From Saprospiraceae bacterium (GTDB lineage: Bacteria > Bacteroidota > Bacteroidia > Chitinophagales > Saprospiraceae), in assembly GCA_016715245.1 (NCBI GenBank), contig JADKAS010000011.1:161501-225500 (forward strand): a DNA stretch of 64,000 bases, written 5' to 3'. Within the stretch, counting starts at the first letter, position 1; each line of letters begins with the position of its first letter. The notes under the pieces were generated by a model. That model had not been told where the DNA came from. It did not search any database and was given only the letters and a program-made list of their open reading frames with translations. This document shows positions 49,569 through 59,477 of the stretch, one piece after another. The position numbers were made by a program, and so were the translations under genes.

Positions 49569-50078
49569 TTACTCACTTTTTCCTTTTCCCTTTTCATCAG
49601 GGACTAATAAAATTATTCCGGAAATCAAAGCCAAAAGAGCAAATGTAGTGAGGGCTGCCCATATTTTATTATTCGGAAAAACACTCAGACCTGTCGGAAC
49701 CGTTACCTTTAGTTTTTCGTCTTCGTCTATCAGTGTTTCCCTCAGTTTCATAAGGACATTGGTTTTTTCAAGTGCGCTGTTGTTGGTCAGACTATCCAGT
49801 TCGGCTTTGCTCGCGATGATATTTCTGTACCAAAAGGAAATGTCTTCATCAGGCGTTTTCCAGAGTACAGAGGTATAACCTTCTTTGATATTGTTTTTGT
49901 CCAGATAGGAGATTACATAGGCCAGTTCTTCTTTAGCCAATTCCACCGTATTGGCATCACCGGCTCTTTTAAGGTGACCTGTCACGTTCTGCTTAAAAAT
50001 AACGGATTTGTAAATCCTGACACCCAAAATGCTCAGGGAACTTGATATCAGAATGACAGCGATTAAAATCTTATTCAT
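49569..50078 (-). CDS. Small membrane protein with two helices, unknown function
   Basis: 169 residues. One membrane helix at the N-terminus (ILIAVILISSSLSILGV) and one near the C-terminus (IWAALTTFALLALISGIILLV), with a helical periplasmic or cytoplasmic domain of about 110 residues between (LAKEELAYVISYLDKNN). The layout resembles small chemoreceptor-like or scaffold proteins, but no family is recognised. First gene of a minus-strand pair with the lipoprotein gene. Confidence 0.6.
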   Translation of the reverse strand: MNKILIAVILISSSLSILGVRIYKSVIFKQNVTGHLKRAGDANTVELAKEELAYVISYLDKNNIKEGYTSVLWKTPDEDISFWYRNIIASKAELDSLTNNSALEKTNVLMKLRETLIDEDEKLKVTVPTGLSVFPNNKIWAALTTFALLALISGIILLVPDEKGKGKSE

Positions 50079-50263
50079 ATTAAATTATTAAGGTTATGAG
50101 TTAAAATTGTATTACAAATATATAGGTAAAGTCCCGAATCTTGGTTTTTATTCGACAAAAGGAGAAAAAATGTCGGCAGGAAGCTATCTCTGTGGATATG
50201 TCTGTTAACATTGATGGCAACCTCATTTCCGTTCAGAATCTAATTAACTGCATTGTCCAATAC

Positions 50264-50338
50264 CGGCTCTTTTTGAAATGTTGATAATTAGTTTTTTCCA
50301 TTCAAAAATATTAAATGGCAAAAACATAAAAAGAGCCG
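50264..50338. other. Long imperfect hairpin in the 50079-50445 gap
   Basis: Outer arms CGGCTCTTTTT (50264-50274) and AAAAAGAGCCG (50328-50338) pair perfectly; an inner stem GTTTTTTCCATT (50291-50302) pairs with AATGGCAAAAAC (50314-50325) with one mismatch. The left side has 16 unpaired bases between stems. It lies between divergent genes, so it is not a shared terminator; it could be a 5'-UTR structure or a small palindromic repeat element. The rest of the gap is AT-rich without a gene. Confidence 0.5.
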
Positions 50339-50445
50339 AAACATCATCAAAATGATTTTTGGTATATTTTTTGTATTATAATTATTTATAATATGTAATT
50401 AAATTATTTTATGTTAAATACAAATAAGTAAAAATTATAATGTAA

Positions 50446-53400
50446 TTGAAAACCCGGACAAACATATTAGCTGGAATCCTTATCACTATAAGTGCTGCAG
50501 TCCTTTATTTTGCCCATTCTTCCACTACACAACAGGAGATGATGGCAATACAGGTTTTTGCTGGTGATGATACGGATCTTTGCCCCGGGGCAACCCTTCA
50601 CCTCCCGGATCTGGATGCCTATATCTCAGGAGAAGTGACCAACGGTTATTGGTTTTCTTCCGGGGACGGCAGATTTTTACCGGGTTATACAACAAGTGCC
50701 CGTTTTTCAACGGGTGTCAGCTATGTACCGGGTGTGGCTGATAATGCAAACGGTGGTTTTACACTGACCCTCGTATCAGATGATCCGGACCTGGATCCCA
50801 TCACCGGTACCAACGGTCCGAAAGTTCAGGTTTCAGACCAGGTGAGGATTTCTTTCCCTCCCCCTCCTGTTCTCGTTTGCAACAATAACCTTCAGGTTTC
50901 ACTGAATTTTGATTGTACCATACTTTTAGATGCCTCCGCACTCGTTGCCAATCCAAAAATGCCGTACGACAACTATAGTGTCGAAATGTATGACAAAAAC
51001 AACAAAGTCATACCGGGTGCCCTGCTCACAAAGGAACATATAAAACAAAATATTACATTCAAGGTAGGACATGTCTGCACAAACCACTATTGCTGGGGAA
51101 CTCTGCAGGTATCTGATTACTATCCGCCAATATTTACCTGTAAAAATGATACGATTTCGTGCATGGAAAGTCCTCATCCGACAGATATTGGCTTTCCCAT
51201 TCCTCCTTCAGCCGTCATCGATAGTTTTGTTAATCAGAAGTACTACATAAGTAATTGGGATGCCTGTAGTCAGGTTCAACTTTCCTATACAGACGAAATT
51301 GAAAAACTCAATTGCAGCACACCTGTTTACGATCGGATAATCACCCGAAGATGGAATGCCAAAGATGTTTCTCAAAACCTCAGCCTTTGCGTTCAAACCA
51401 TTCGCATTGAAAAGGCAGAACTGGGAGATATTGTTTTCCCTCCGTCATTTGACGATACACAAAAACCATCTTTTGATTGTGTAGACTCTTTTCCAACCTT
51501 TCCCAATGGTCACCCTTCAACAGATACAACCGGAGCACCTACAGGAGGCTCTTGCCTGAATCTGGGCATTCTGATGACGGATATACGCTTTGAAACGTGC
51601 GGAAACGGATATAAGCTTGCGCGTTCGTGGTTTGCCATTGAGTGGTGTACTCAGGAAAGTTATACCTATAATCAGATTATCATTGTCAAGGACAAAAAAG
51701 GTCCTGCATTTATATGCCCCGAAGATATTACTTTGGGAACAGGATATTACGCTTGTGCTACCGGCCAGGTATTGTTGCCTTTACCGGATTCCATTACAGA
51801 TTGCAGTGAATATCAGTTGTTGTTACAACTCAAAAATGAAGACGGTGACAATGTAAACCAGTTTTTATTTTTTACAAACCAGAAATATTATGTAAACAAT
51901 CTTCCGCTTGGAGATTATACGCTGACATATATCTTTTTGGATGAATGTTCAAATACAACCCAATGTGAAATTAACATAACAGTTGTTGATGTCGCCCCGC
52001 CTATCCCTGTTTGTGACAAAACTACGGTAATTTCCGTTGACCTTCAGGGAAAAGCAAGGCTTTTCGCCACTTCCCTCGACGACGGAAGCTGGGACAATTG
52101 CGGTATTCAGAAGTACGAAATCAAAAGAAAAGAAGACGAATGCGGGAATACACTGCAATGGGGACCTTTCGCTGATTTTTGCTGTAAAGATGTAGGAAAA
52201 TTCAGACATGTAAGCCTTCAGGTCACAGACATTCACGGACTTGTCAATACGTGTCACGTAGAAGTATTTGTAGACGATAAAATCAAACCGCAAATCACCT
52301 GCCCGAGCCATATCACTATCAGCTGCGATTACGGATATAATCCAGATAACCTGAATGAATTCGGTAAAGTGGCTCTCTCACCTGCAGACAGAAAACCCAT
52401 AATCTTGTTTGACAGAATCAATGCTGGCTTAGTCGGTCAGGATGGCTTGGCTACGGATAATTGTTCTGTTACGATAACCCATAGCCGTATTGTCGATGTA
52501 TTGTGTCACAAAGGCACCATAAGAAGGACATTTACAGCTACTGATGGCGGCAACTTCAAAGATTCCTGCACGCAGGTAATCACTCTTCGCAATCCGGATT
52601 TGTTTAGTTATGATGATATAATCTGGCCTGACCATTATCATGGAGAAGGTTGTAAAATTACGGACGTAGATACAAGTGTATCAGGTACGCCAAAATATCT
52701 GAACACTTCATGTGCTTCTGTAGCTTCTTATTATGAAGACCAGCCTTTTTATCTGGCAGACAGCGCCTGTCTGAAAATCTTCCGCAACTGGTATGTGATA
52801 GACTGGTGTCAGTTTGATCAGAATACTCTGGAAGGAAGATGGGGTCCTTACACCCAGATTATAAAAGTAAACAATCACACAGCCCCGACTATATTGACGG
52901 GTTGCAGAGATACCATCATATGCAATTATGAAGAAAATTGCGGTCCAACTCTTGCCAGTCTATTGGCTACAGGGGATGATGACTGTACTGAAGTTTCTGC
53001 TCTTTCCTGGAGCTATAGATATGACCAGAATGCAGACAGTATAACGGATATTTCAGCAAATTCTTCCCTTTTTGAAAGAAAAATCCCTATCGGTATTCAT
53101 CGCCTCACACGAACATTGAGTGATCAGTGCGGCAATATAACTACTTGTACATCCCGCATAGAGGTCAGAGATTGTAAAAAACCATCACCTTATTGTATTT
53201 CTCAGGTCTCGATGACGTTGGATGAAAATTCATTTATTGCAGAACTCTGGGCGAAAGACATGGACCTGGGAGGATTTGACAATTGTACGGATCAGGATCA
53301 GCTTGTTTTTTCATTTTCTCAGGACACTTCAGACAATGTCATTTATCTGGGCTGCGAAGACCTGCCAAATGGCCGTGAAGCGGATGTAATGTTGGATGTA

Positions 53401-54723
53401 TATATAACTGACCTTGCCGGAAATCAGGATTATTGTTCTGTTTCCGTTCACCTTACGGACAATAGTGATGTCTGTGCGGATAGTGGTGTTACAGGTAATA
53501 TTGAAGGAAAAATTGCCACCACTACAGGATTTACTCCTGAAAATATACAGGTTGAATTCTGGGAAAAAAACCATGGTGAGAAAAATAAAGTTAGCACCGA
53601 TACTACCGGAAAATTTAATATCCCGGGTGTCAGTGACGAATATGAATTTGTGTTAAAACCCTTTTTGAAAGAATTTCCTGCTAAAGGTTTATCAACACTC
53701 GACCTAGTACTTACCCAAAGACATATTCTGGGTGTTAAAATTTTTGATTCTCCTTATCAGTATATTGCAGCCGATGTAAACGGTTCAAGAACTTTAAACT
53801 CAGTGGATCTGGTCGAATTAAGACGCGTCATTTTGGGAACAAAATCAAATTTTCCCAATAATATACCGTCATGGGTGTTTATCAATAAAAATGAATATTT
53901 TCCGTTAGGTCCTTTGGGTCAGAAATACCAGGACTCCTTATTCACTATTGCCCCTTCTTCCAATAACGATTTTATAGCGGTCAAAATCGGAGACGTCAAT
54001 CTTAGTTTTGAAAATGAACTGAAGGGAAATAACCTGGATTCAAGGACAACAGATGACGTGTTCACATACAACATTTTACAAGTAAATGAAGTGCAAACCA
54101 TCTCTGTTTTTGCCGAACGAAACCTGACAATAGATGGATTTCAAACCGGAATTTTGATTCCGAAATATTTTGATCCCTCTTCCTGGAAAGTCCAAAAAGA
54201 AATAAATTCGGATAACATACAATTTCATTATGCGGTAATTCCATACAATGAAAAAGAAGATTTATTGAGAATTGTTGCCTATGCAGATGAACCTTTGGAA
54301 CTGGTAAAAAATGAGTTACTTTTTTCCATAACCTGCTCTGCGGCTACAGTGGAAAAAATAACCCGACTAGATGGCGAACAAACTTTTTCGGAAGTATATA
54401 TCAATGAAAAACCTCATCCGCTTAGGTTGGTTAAAATGTCAAATAAAGTGTCAGAAAATGCGCCGTTCTTTACTTTAATGGCCAATCCTGTCAGCGACAT
54501 CATCCGAATAAATTTTGCCCATACCGATTCTGATGATATTGTCATTGCCAAACTGATCGATATTTCCGGTAAGATTCTCCTTGAACAAAAAACAACTCCT
54601 GAAAATGAAGAGACCGGTAGTTTTGATATTCACCTACCCGACCAGACCAAACCGGGAATCTATCTTTTAAAACTGGATTCCAGCAAAACCAGCAAAACAT
54701 TTTCTATTATCAAAATAGAATAA
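50446..54723 (+). CDS. Giant HYR-like surface protein with dockerin-like module and T9SS sorting domain
   Basis: 1425 residues from a TTG start (KTRTNILAGILITISAAVLYF gives a signal anchor or peptide; an ATG immediately upstream is followed by a stop). Many Cys-rich HYR-type units begin with the pattern PP(I/P)(F/I)xCxxD and carry VTDxxGNxxxC ends; these are common in Saprospiraceae surface proteins. After about residue 1040 come a CNA-B-like linker (VTGNIEGKIATTTG) and a dockerin-like calcium loop (DVNGSRTLNSVDLVELRRVILG ... IKIGDVNLS). The end is a sorting domain with atypical start (LMANPVSDIIRI ... GIYLLKLDSSKT). Adhesion or matrix role is inferred. Confidence 0.82.
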   Translation: MKTRTNILAGILITISAAVLYFAHSSTTQQEMMAIQVFAGDDTDLCPGATLHLPDLDAYISGEVTNGYWFSSGDGRFLPGYTTSARFSTGVSYVPGVADNANGGFTLTLVSDDPDLDPITGTNGPKVQVSDQVRISFPPPPVLVCNNNLQVSLNFDCTILLDASALVANPKMPYDNYSVEMYDKNNKVIPGALLTKEHIKQNITFKVGHVCTNHYCWGTLQVSDYYPPIFTCKNDTISCMESPHPTDIGFPIPPSAVIDSFVNQKYYISNWDACSQVQLSYTDEIEKLNCSTPVYDRIITRRWNAKDVSQNLSLCVQTIRIEKAELGDIVFPPSFDDTQKPSFDCVDSFPTFPNGHPSTDTTGAPTGGSCLNLGILMTDIRFETCGNGYKLARSWFAIEWCTQESYTYNQIIIVKDKKGPAFICPEDITLGTGYYACATGQVLLPLPDSITDCSEYQLLLQLKNEDGDNVNQFLFFTNQKYYVNNLPLGDYTLTYIFLDECSNTTQCEINITVVDVAPPIPVCDKTTVISVDLQGKARLFATSLDDGSWDNCGIQKYEIKRKEDECGNTLQWGPFADFCCKDVGKFRHVSLQVTDIHGLVNTCHVEVFVDDKIKPQITCPSHITISCDYGYNPDNLNEFGKVALSPADRKPIILFDRINAGLVGQDGLATDNCSVTITHSRIVDVLCHKGTIRRTFTATDGGNFKDSCTQVITLRNPDLFSYDDIIWPDHYHGEGCKITDVDTSVSGTPKYLNTSCASVASYYEDQPFYLADSACLKIFRNWYVIDWCQFDQNTLEGRWGPYTQIIKVNNHTAPTILTGCRDTIICNYEENCGPTLASLLATGDDDCTEVSALSWSYRYDQNADSITDISANSSLFERKIPIGIHRLTRTLSDQCGNITTCTSRIEVRDCKKPSPYCISQVSMTLDENSFIAELWAKDMDLGGFDNCTDQDQLVFSFSQDTSDNVIYLGCEDLPNGREADVMLDVYITDLAGNQDYCSVSVHLTDNSDVCADSGVTGNIEGKIATTTGFTPENIQVEFWEKNHGEKNKVSTDTTGKFNIPGVSDEYEFVLKPFLKEFPAKGLSTLDLVLTQRHILGVKIFDSPYQYIAADVNGSRTLNSVDLVELRRVILGTKSNFPNNIPSWVFINKNEYFPLGPLGQKYQDSLFTIAPSSNNDFIAVKIGDVNLSFENELKGNNLDSRTTDDVFTYNILQVNEVQTISVFAERNLTIDGFQTGILIPKYFDPSSWKVQKEINSDNIQFHYAVIPYNEKEDLLRIVAYADEPLELVKNELLFSITCSAATVEKITRLDGEQTFSEVYINEKPHPLRLVKMSNKVSENAPFFTLMANPVSDIIRINFAHTDSDDIVIAKLIDISGKILLEQKTTPENEETGSFDIHLPDQTKPGIYLLKLDSSKTSKTFSIIKIE

Positions 54724-54875
54724 CCGGCTTTTTTAATTCGCTGCAATAAAAAATTTTAAAAATTCAGGTTTAATATTTATTTAACTTTTGACAATACCAA
54801 CAATTGTCATACGGTTTACGTTTTGTAAATAAATTGTTAATTCATTAATTTATTAATCACGTAAACCAAGTTTGT

Positions 54876-55430
54876 ATGAACACCAAACATTTTATTTTAT
54901 TTACCCTCATTTTAATTTTTTGTTCCCCTCTTACATCCCAAAAGATGTCCAGAGAAATCGGAATTCGTTTTTCGGGTCTTGATGATTTTGATTTTATTTA
55001 TAAAAAAAGTGCCGACGGCTTGAAATACAAAAGATACCGGATAGCCGCATCAAGCCTCAGTTTAGCATTAGTTGAAGATACAAGATTCAGTTTTAATGTA
55101 AGTTATGCAAGAGGTATTGAAAAAAGGAAAAATGTGACCAATCAGCTGAAATTTATACACGGATGGGAACCCGGTGTGTATCTTTCTTTGGCATATTCAG
55201 AGGATCTTACTTCCGGAACCATAGGTATATTCCTTGGATACGTTTTGGGTTTTCAGTACGATTTTTCCGACAAATTTTATGTCAACATTGAAACCATTCC
55301 AACATTGGCTTTATCTACTAATTATACTGATGAAGATTTCGGTGAAGATGTATTGATTAACGCAGGTTTTAATTCCAGGGAAGCAGCTTTAACGCTGGCT
55401 TACAAATTTTCTTCACCAGCAAGAAAGTAA
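54876..55430 (+). CDS. Small outer-membrane beta-barrel protein
   Basis: 184 residues. Signal peptide ends SPLTSQ. The mature part has alternating polar/hydrophobic strands ending with aromatic residues (FRFSFNVSYARG, GVYLSLAYSE, GTIGIFLGYVLGFQYDF, AALTLAYKF), typical of an eight-strand OmpW/OmpX-size barrel. No family recognised. It follows the HYR protein by 152 bp and precedes the SprB-like gene. Confidence 0.7.
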   Translation: MNTKHFILFTLILIFCSPLTSQKMSREIGIRFSGLDDFDFIYKKSADGLKYKRYRIAASSLSLALVEDTRFSFNVSYARGIEKRKNVTNQLKFIHGWEPGVYLSLAYSEDLTSGTIGIFLGYVLGFQYDFSDKFYVNIETIPTLALSTNYTDEDFGEDVLINAGFNSREAALTLAYKFSSPARK

Positions 55431-55468
55431 TCAGAATCTTTTTGCTGTTTGACAAATGACATAAATAG

Positions 55469-55512
55469 AACCCCAGATGTCTAATTCAGATATCAGGGGT
55501 TTTCATTTTTTT
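55469..55512 (+). terminator. Terminator after the barrel-protein gene
   Basis: AACCCC ... GGGGTT stem with an inner GAT/ATC pair across an A-A mismatch, followed by TTCATTTTTTTT. Confidence 0.6.
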
Positions 55513-55683
55513 TGATTAATAATTTTTACAATTACCCAGTATACATGCAATAAATATACTTATCTGCCGGATTAAAAAATTAATTTTTTACCTGATTATA
55601 ATTTTGTGCAACGTTTTTACTTCAAATGGGTTCTTACCTTCAAATACTGATATATTTTTTCATTTAAGTAAACCATTCATTTT

Positions 55684-58600
55684 ATGTTGTCAAAAATAAA
55701 TAATCCGGTTTTTAGAATTTTCATGTTGATTTTTTTCGCGCTTTCAATGGAAACATCCATTTCCATAGCACAATGCAATCAGTCTTTGAACATCAATGTC
55801 ACCGTCCAGCAACCCTGCAACAATGATGGTATTTTGACAGCAAATGTATTAAATGGCACTCCTCCCTACACTTTTATCTGGAAAAATTATCTCGATCCGA
55901 ATTTTACAGCAAACACACAGATTGTAAATAATGTCAAACCGGGTTACTATTCGGTAGATGTCTTTGATGCCAACGGTTTATGTGGTTCTGACAAAGAAAT
56001 CGGCGTTTTTGCACCATTTACTTTTCAATGGACAACCACACCTGCAAACTGTCCTTCGGTGGACGGAAGCGCAGAAATTACATCCGTTTCCGGCGGCACT
56101 ATTCCTTACACTTATCTATGGAGCAACGGAGCCACAACACAAAAAATTGAAAATGTCGAAGCGGGAGCCTATTTTGTCACTATTACGGATGCTGCCGGCT
56201 GTACTACTGAAACCTCAGGTATAGGCGAACAAAGAGACAGTGTTGGCATAGAAATAACACAACTCAATAATCTTGTTATTCAAATCAATGTTACTCCTGC
56301 TACCTGTGCCCTGAATTCAGGTCAATTATCAGTTGATGTGGTATCAGGCGGTACTTCTCCGTTCACCTACCATTGGAAAAACTTCCAGACATTTCAGACC
56401 TGGAACACTCAAACCTTAACCAATATTCCGGGTAACAACTACTATGAAGTCATTGTCACTGATGCTGACGGATGTTTTATAAAACAATACGCCGAACTAC
56501 CCAAAACACCTTCATTCACTGTAAATATTGTGAATACAAAAGAAAATTGCGACCGAAATGACGGAACCATAACCGGTGTTGCCAATGGAGGAAATCCGCC
56601 TTATAACTGGTCATGGAACAATGGGATGACAGGTGCTCAATTGACCGGTCTGAATTCTGATTCCTATTACGCTACCATAACGGATAATAATGGATGTCAG
56701 GAGGCTGGATACCAATATGTGCCAACTTTTTCCCCTCTTATCCTGAATCCGGTCATGACAGATGATATTTGCGATCAGGGTACCGGAAAAATAAAAGTTG
56801 AGGTTAGTTTCGGACAACCTCCCTATTCTTTTTCATGGAATACAGGAAGTACACAAAATGAAATTTCAAACCTGAAAGAAGGTTATTATCAGGTTTTGGT
56901 TTCAGACATAAATGGATGCACTACAAACGGATATTACTATTTAAGAAACAACCCTACCTATGTTGTTCAGGCACTCATCACAAACACAAAGTGTATGGGA
57001 ACCAAAGGAAATATAAACCTGGTAATCACCGGAGGCACCGCTCCTTTCAGCTTCGTTTGGAGTAACGGACAAAGTACTGAAGATATTTCCGGTTTAGATC
57101 CGGGATATTACCTTTGCACCATTACGGATGCAAGTGGCTGTAGTACCATATCGGGCAGTTTTGTGAATACGGAAGTTCAGATTTATCCCTGGCTTTATGA
57201 AACACCTGCAAGTTGCGAATTAAGTGACGGTACTGTTTATTTGAATGTGAACGGGTCTTTTCCTCCTTTTACTTTTAATTGGAGCAACGGAACCACTAAT
57301 CAGAATTTAACTTCTGCACCTTCCGGAAATTATAAAGTAACGATTACGGACGCCATCGGGTGTTTTGTTGAAAAATCATTTTTTCTATCCAAATCTTCAG
57401 GAAATCTGAAGGTAAATATGAATGTTACTCCGGCGTCCTGCATTTTTGAAATAGACGGTGAAGCAGAAGCTGTAGTGACCGGAGGTACACCTCCATTTAC
57501 CTATCTCTGGGGTACAGGTGGCACTTCAAATGCTGTATCAAATTTACCTGCTTACTTTGGCATGGGAGTAAAAATAACGGACAGCAATGGTTGTATTTCT
57601 CAGGATTTTGTTCCCTCCATCGGGTTTAATAATTACGATTGCGCAGCCGTTGTCAGGGGAAAAGTGTTGCTGGATGCCAATACAAACTGTGTGGAAGACA
57701 GTGGCGAAAATGGACTTGAAAATGTTTTGGTAGCATGTCTTCCGACAGTGCAGGGCTTTACCAAAACAAATGCTTTGGGCAATTATCAGTACTTCGTACC
57801 AAAAGACCAATCCTATGTAATCACACAACATCCGGACTATCTGAATCCGGTTTGTCCTTCGGCTTCCATTATCACTCCTACCCTTTCGGCAGGTCAGATT
57901 TCTGACAATCATAATTTTTACGATACTCCTTATGAAGTAAATGACCTTAAAGTCAGTATGAATTATCTTATACCTCCAAGACCAGGCTTTGATTTTGAAC
58001 TACACGTTCTGGTTTCCAATGCCGGACTTTATAAAACCACCGGAGAAGTAAAAGTCAAATTTGATCCGGGTGTAACCTATATTTCCGGGGCATCTTCCAT
58101 AGATTTACCTAATTATGAAGCCACACTTGATTTTACGGATTTACCTGCGTTTACGGGAGAACAAAGATTCGTTTTAAGGTTTTCAACACCTGCAACAACT
58201 GCTCTGGGAACAAGACAAAAGTATGTCGCCCACGCCTATCCTGACGTCAATGATGTGAGAAAAATTGACAATGAAGAAAAACTGGATATAGAAGTAGTTG
58301 GTTCGTATGACCCTAACGATATCAGAGTAAAAGTAATCGGTGGTTTTCTTACCGATTGTCTGCAGGACAGGGATTCAATTTTACAGTACACCATCCGTTT
58401 TCAGAATACAGGAAATTATCCCGCTTCCTTTGTAACCATTAAAAACAAACTGGACGAAAATCTCGATATCACTACTTTAAGAACCGGAGCATCAAGTCAC
58501 ACAAACCGTTTTCAGTTTTTACCGGATGGCAACCTCGTTTTTATGTTTGACCCTATTAATTTACCTGACTCAACGAGGGACGAAAAAAACAGCCATGGTT

Positions 58601-59016
58601 TTGTCACCTATTACATCCAACCTAAAAAGGAGGCGCCAAACAGCGATGTCATTCCCAATAAAGCTGAAATCTATTTTGACTTTAATGACGCCATCGTCAC
58701 CAATACCGTAAATCTTTATCTTTGCAGAACCAGCAGATCAACTGAAGAAAATTTTGCGGGAATCATAGAAATTTTCCCTAATCCTGTTGAAGATAAAATT
58801 AATGTGAAATTGGAAACGAATGAAAAAATAAAAGGTCGGTTTCTGATTACCAATATATTAGGTCAAACCTGTAAGTTAATTGACTATCAACATGATGGTG
58901 GTGTAGCCACCATTTCAATACCTGTACATGAACTGGTTTGCGGCTCTTACATGATTACCTTTATCGGAAATCAAAAACTGCCGTCCATGACATTTTTTAA
59001 ATCATCTTCATATTAA
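55684..59016 (+). CDS. SprB-like repeat surface protein with T9SS sorting domain
   Basis: 1110 residues. Signal peptide ends SISIAQ. About nine SprB-type units of about 70-80 residues follow: C(D/N/E)..(D/N)G...V.GG.PP(Y/F).(F/Y).W(S/N)NG.T...(I/L).....G.Y.VTITDA.GC. SprB is the gliding adhesin of Flavobacterium; here the protein is short and gliding cannot be claimed. A SdrD/CNA-B-like module (VVRGKVLLDANTNCVEDSGENGLENVLV) and the conserved beta domain shared with the LRR proteins (RPGFDFELHVLVSNAG ... SYDPNDIRVKV ... IYFDFNDAIVTN) precede the type A sorting domain (IEIFPNPVEDKINV ... VCGSYMITFIG). Confidence 0.88.
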   Translation: MLSKINNPVFRIFMLIFFALSMETSISIAQCNQSLNINVTVQQPCNNDGILTANVLNGTPPYTFIWKNYLDPNFTANTQIVNNVKPGYYSVDVFDANGLCGSDKEIGVFAPFTFQWTTTPANCPSVDGSAEITSVSGGTIPYTYLWSNGATTQKIENVEAGAYFVTITDAAGCTTETSGIGEQRDSVGIEITQLNNLVIQINVTPATCALNSGQLSVDVVSGGTSPFTYHWKNFQTFQTWNTQTLTNIPGNNYYEVIVTDADGCFIKQYAELPKTPSFTVNIVNTKENCDRNDGTITGVANGGNPPYNWSWNNGMTGAQLTGLNSDSYYATITDNNGCQEAGYQYVPTFSPLILNPVMTDDICDQGTGKIKVEVSFGQPPYSFSWNTGSTQNEISNLKEGYYQVLVSDINGCTTNGYYYLRNNPTYVVQALITNTKCMGTKGNINLVITGGTAPFSFVWSNGQSTEDISGLDPGYYLCTITDASGCSTISGSFVNTEVQIYPWLYETPASCELSDGTVYLNVNGSFPPFTFNWSNGTTNQNLTSAPSGNYKVTITDAIGCFVEKSFFLSKSSGNLKVNMNVTPASCIFEIDGEAEAVVTGGTPPFTYLWGTGGTSNAVSNLPAYFGMGVKITDSNGCISQDFVPSIGFNNYDCAAVVRGKVLLDANTNCVEDSGENGLENVLVACLPTVQGFTKTNALGNYQYFVPKDQSYVITQHPDYLNPVCPSASIITPTLSAGQISDNHNFYDTPYEVNDLKVSMNYLIPPRPGFDFELHVLVSNAGLYKTTGEVKVKFDPGVTYISGASSIDLPNYEATLDFTDLPAFTGEQRFVLRFSTPATTALGTRQKYVAHAYPDVNDVRKIDNEEKLDIEVVGSYDPNDIRVKVIGGFLTDCLQDRDSILQYTIRFQNTGNYPASFVTIKNKLDENLDITTLRTGASSHTNRFQFLPDGNLVFMFDPINLPDSTRDEKNSHGFVTYYIQPKKEAPNSDVIPNKAEIYFDFNDAIVTNTVNLYLCRTSRSTEENFAGIIEIFPNPVEDKINVKLETNEKIKGRFLITNILGQTCKLIDYQHDGGVATISIPVHELVCGSYMITFIGNQKLPSMTFFKSSSY

Positions 59017-59080
59017 TAATGTTTTTAGAAGATAATATCCTGGTTTGTGAAAATCTGCGTTAATATTTCATTGGTTATTG

Positions 59081-59117
59081 AAAATCCTGGTTCCACAGAA
59101 CCGGGATTTTTTTTATG
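59081..59117 (+). terminator. Terminator after the SprB-like gene
   Basis: AATCCTGGTTC pairs with GAACCGGGATT (one G-U/T-G), loop CACA, followed by eight T residues. Confidence 0.8.
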
Positions 59118-59295
59118 TTGATCTCATTATAAAGTAAAATTTCGTTAAACTTTTACATTATTTTATTTAATCGCTTCCAATAAGAAAATTTCTGCCTATA
59201 TTCGCACCCCGTATAAGCATTTTAAATAACTTTTTCATTAATTTTAAATTAATTTATGAATAAGTTTTTAAAAATGACTTGACGAAAAAACCAAC

Positions 59296-59323
59296 ACAAT
59301 TCAATGTAAATATATTGAATTGT
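59296..59323. repeat. Inverted repeat in the 59118-59477 gap
   Basis: ACAATTCAAT (59296-59305) is the exact reverse complement of ATTGAATTGT (59314-59323) with an 8-nt spacer. It lies about 155 bp upstream of the phosphoethanolamine-transferase gene and could be an operator or a hairpin. The rest of this gap is AT-rich and contains no gene. Confidence 0.5.
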
Positions 59324-59477
59324 ATGAAGGATTATAAAAAAAGTAAGTCTTGAAGTTTTTATTCTTTTATGTTTCTATCGGATTGGTTTAATAATAAAGA
59401 TGTTTTTTTATCATCTGTAGTGTCAATTCTCATCCGGTATATTATAAAATGATGTTCTTAGAGAAATAGTAAACCTA

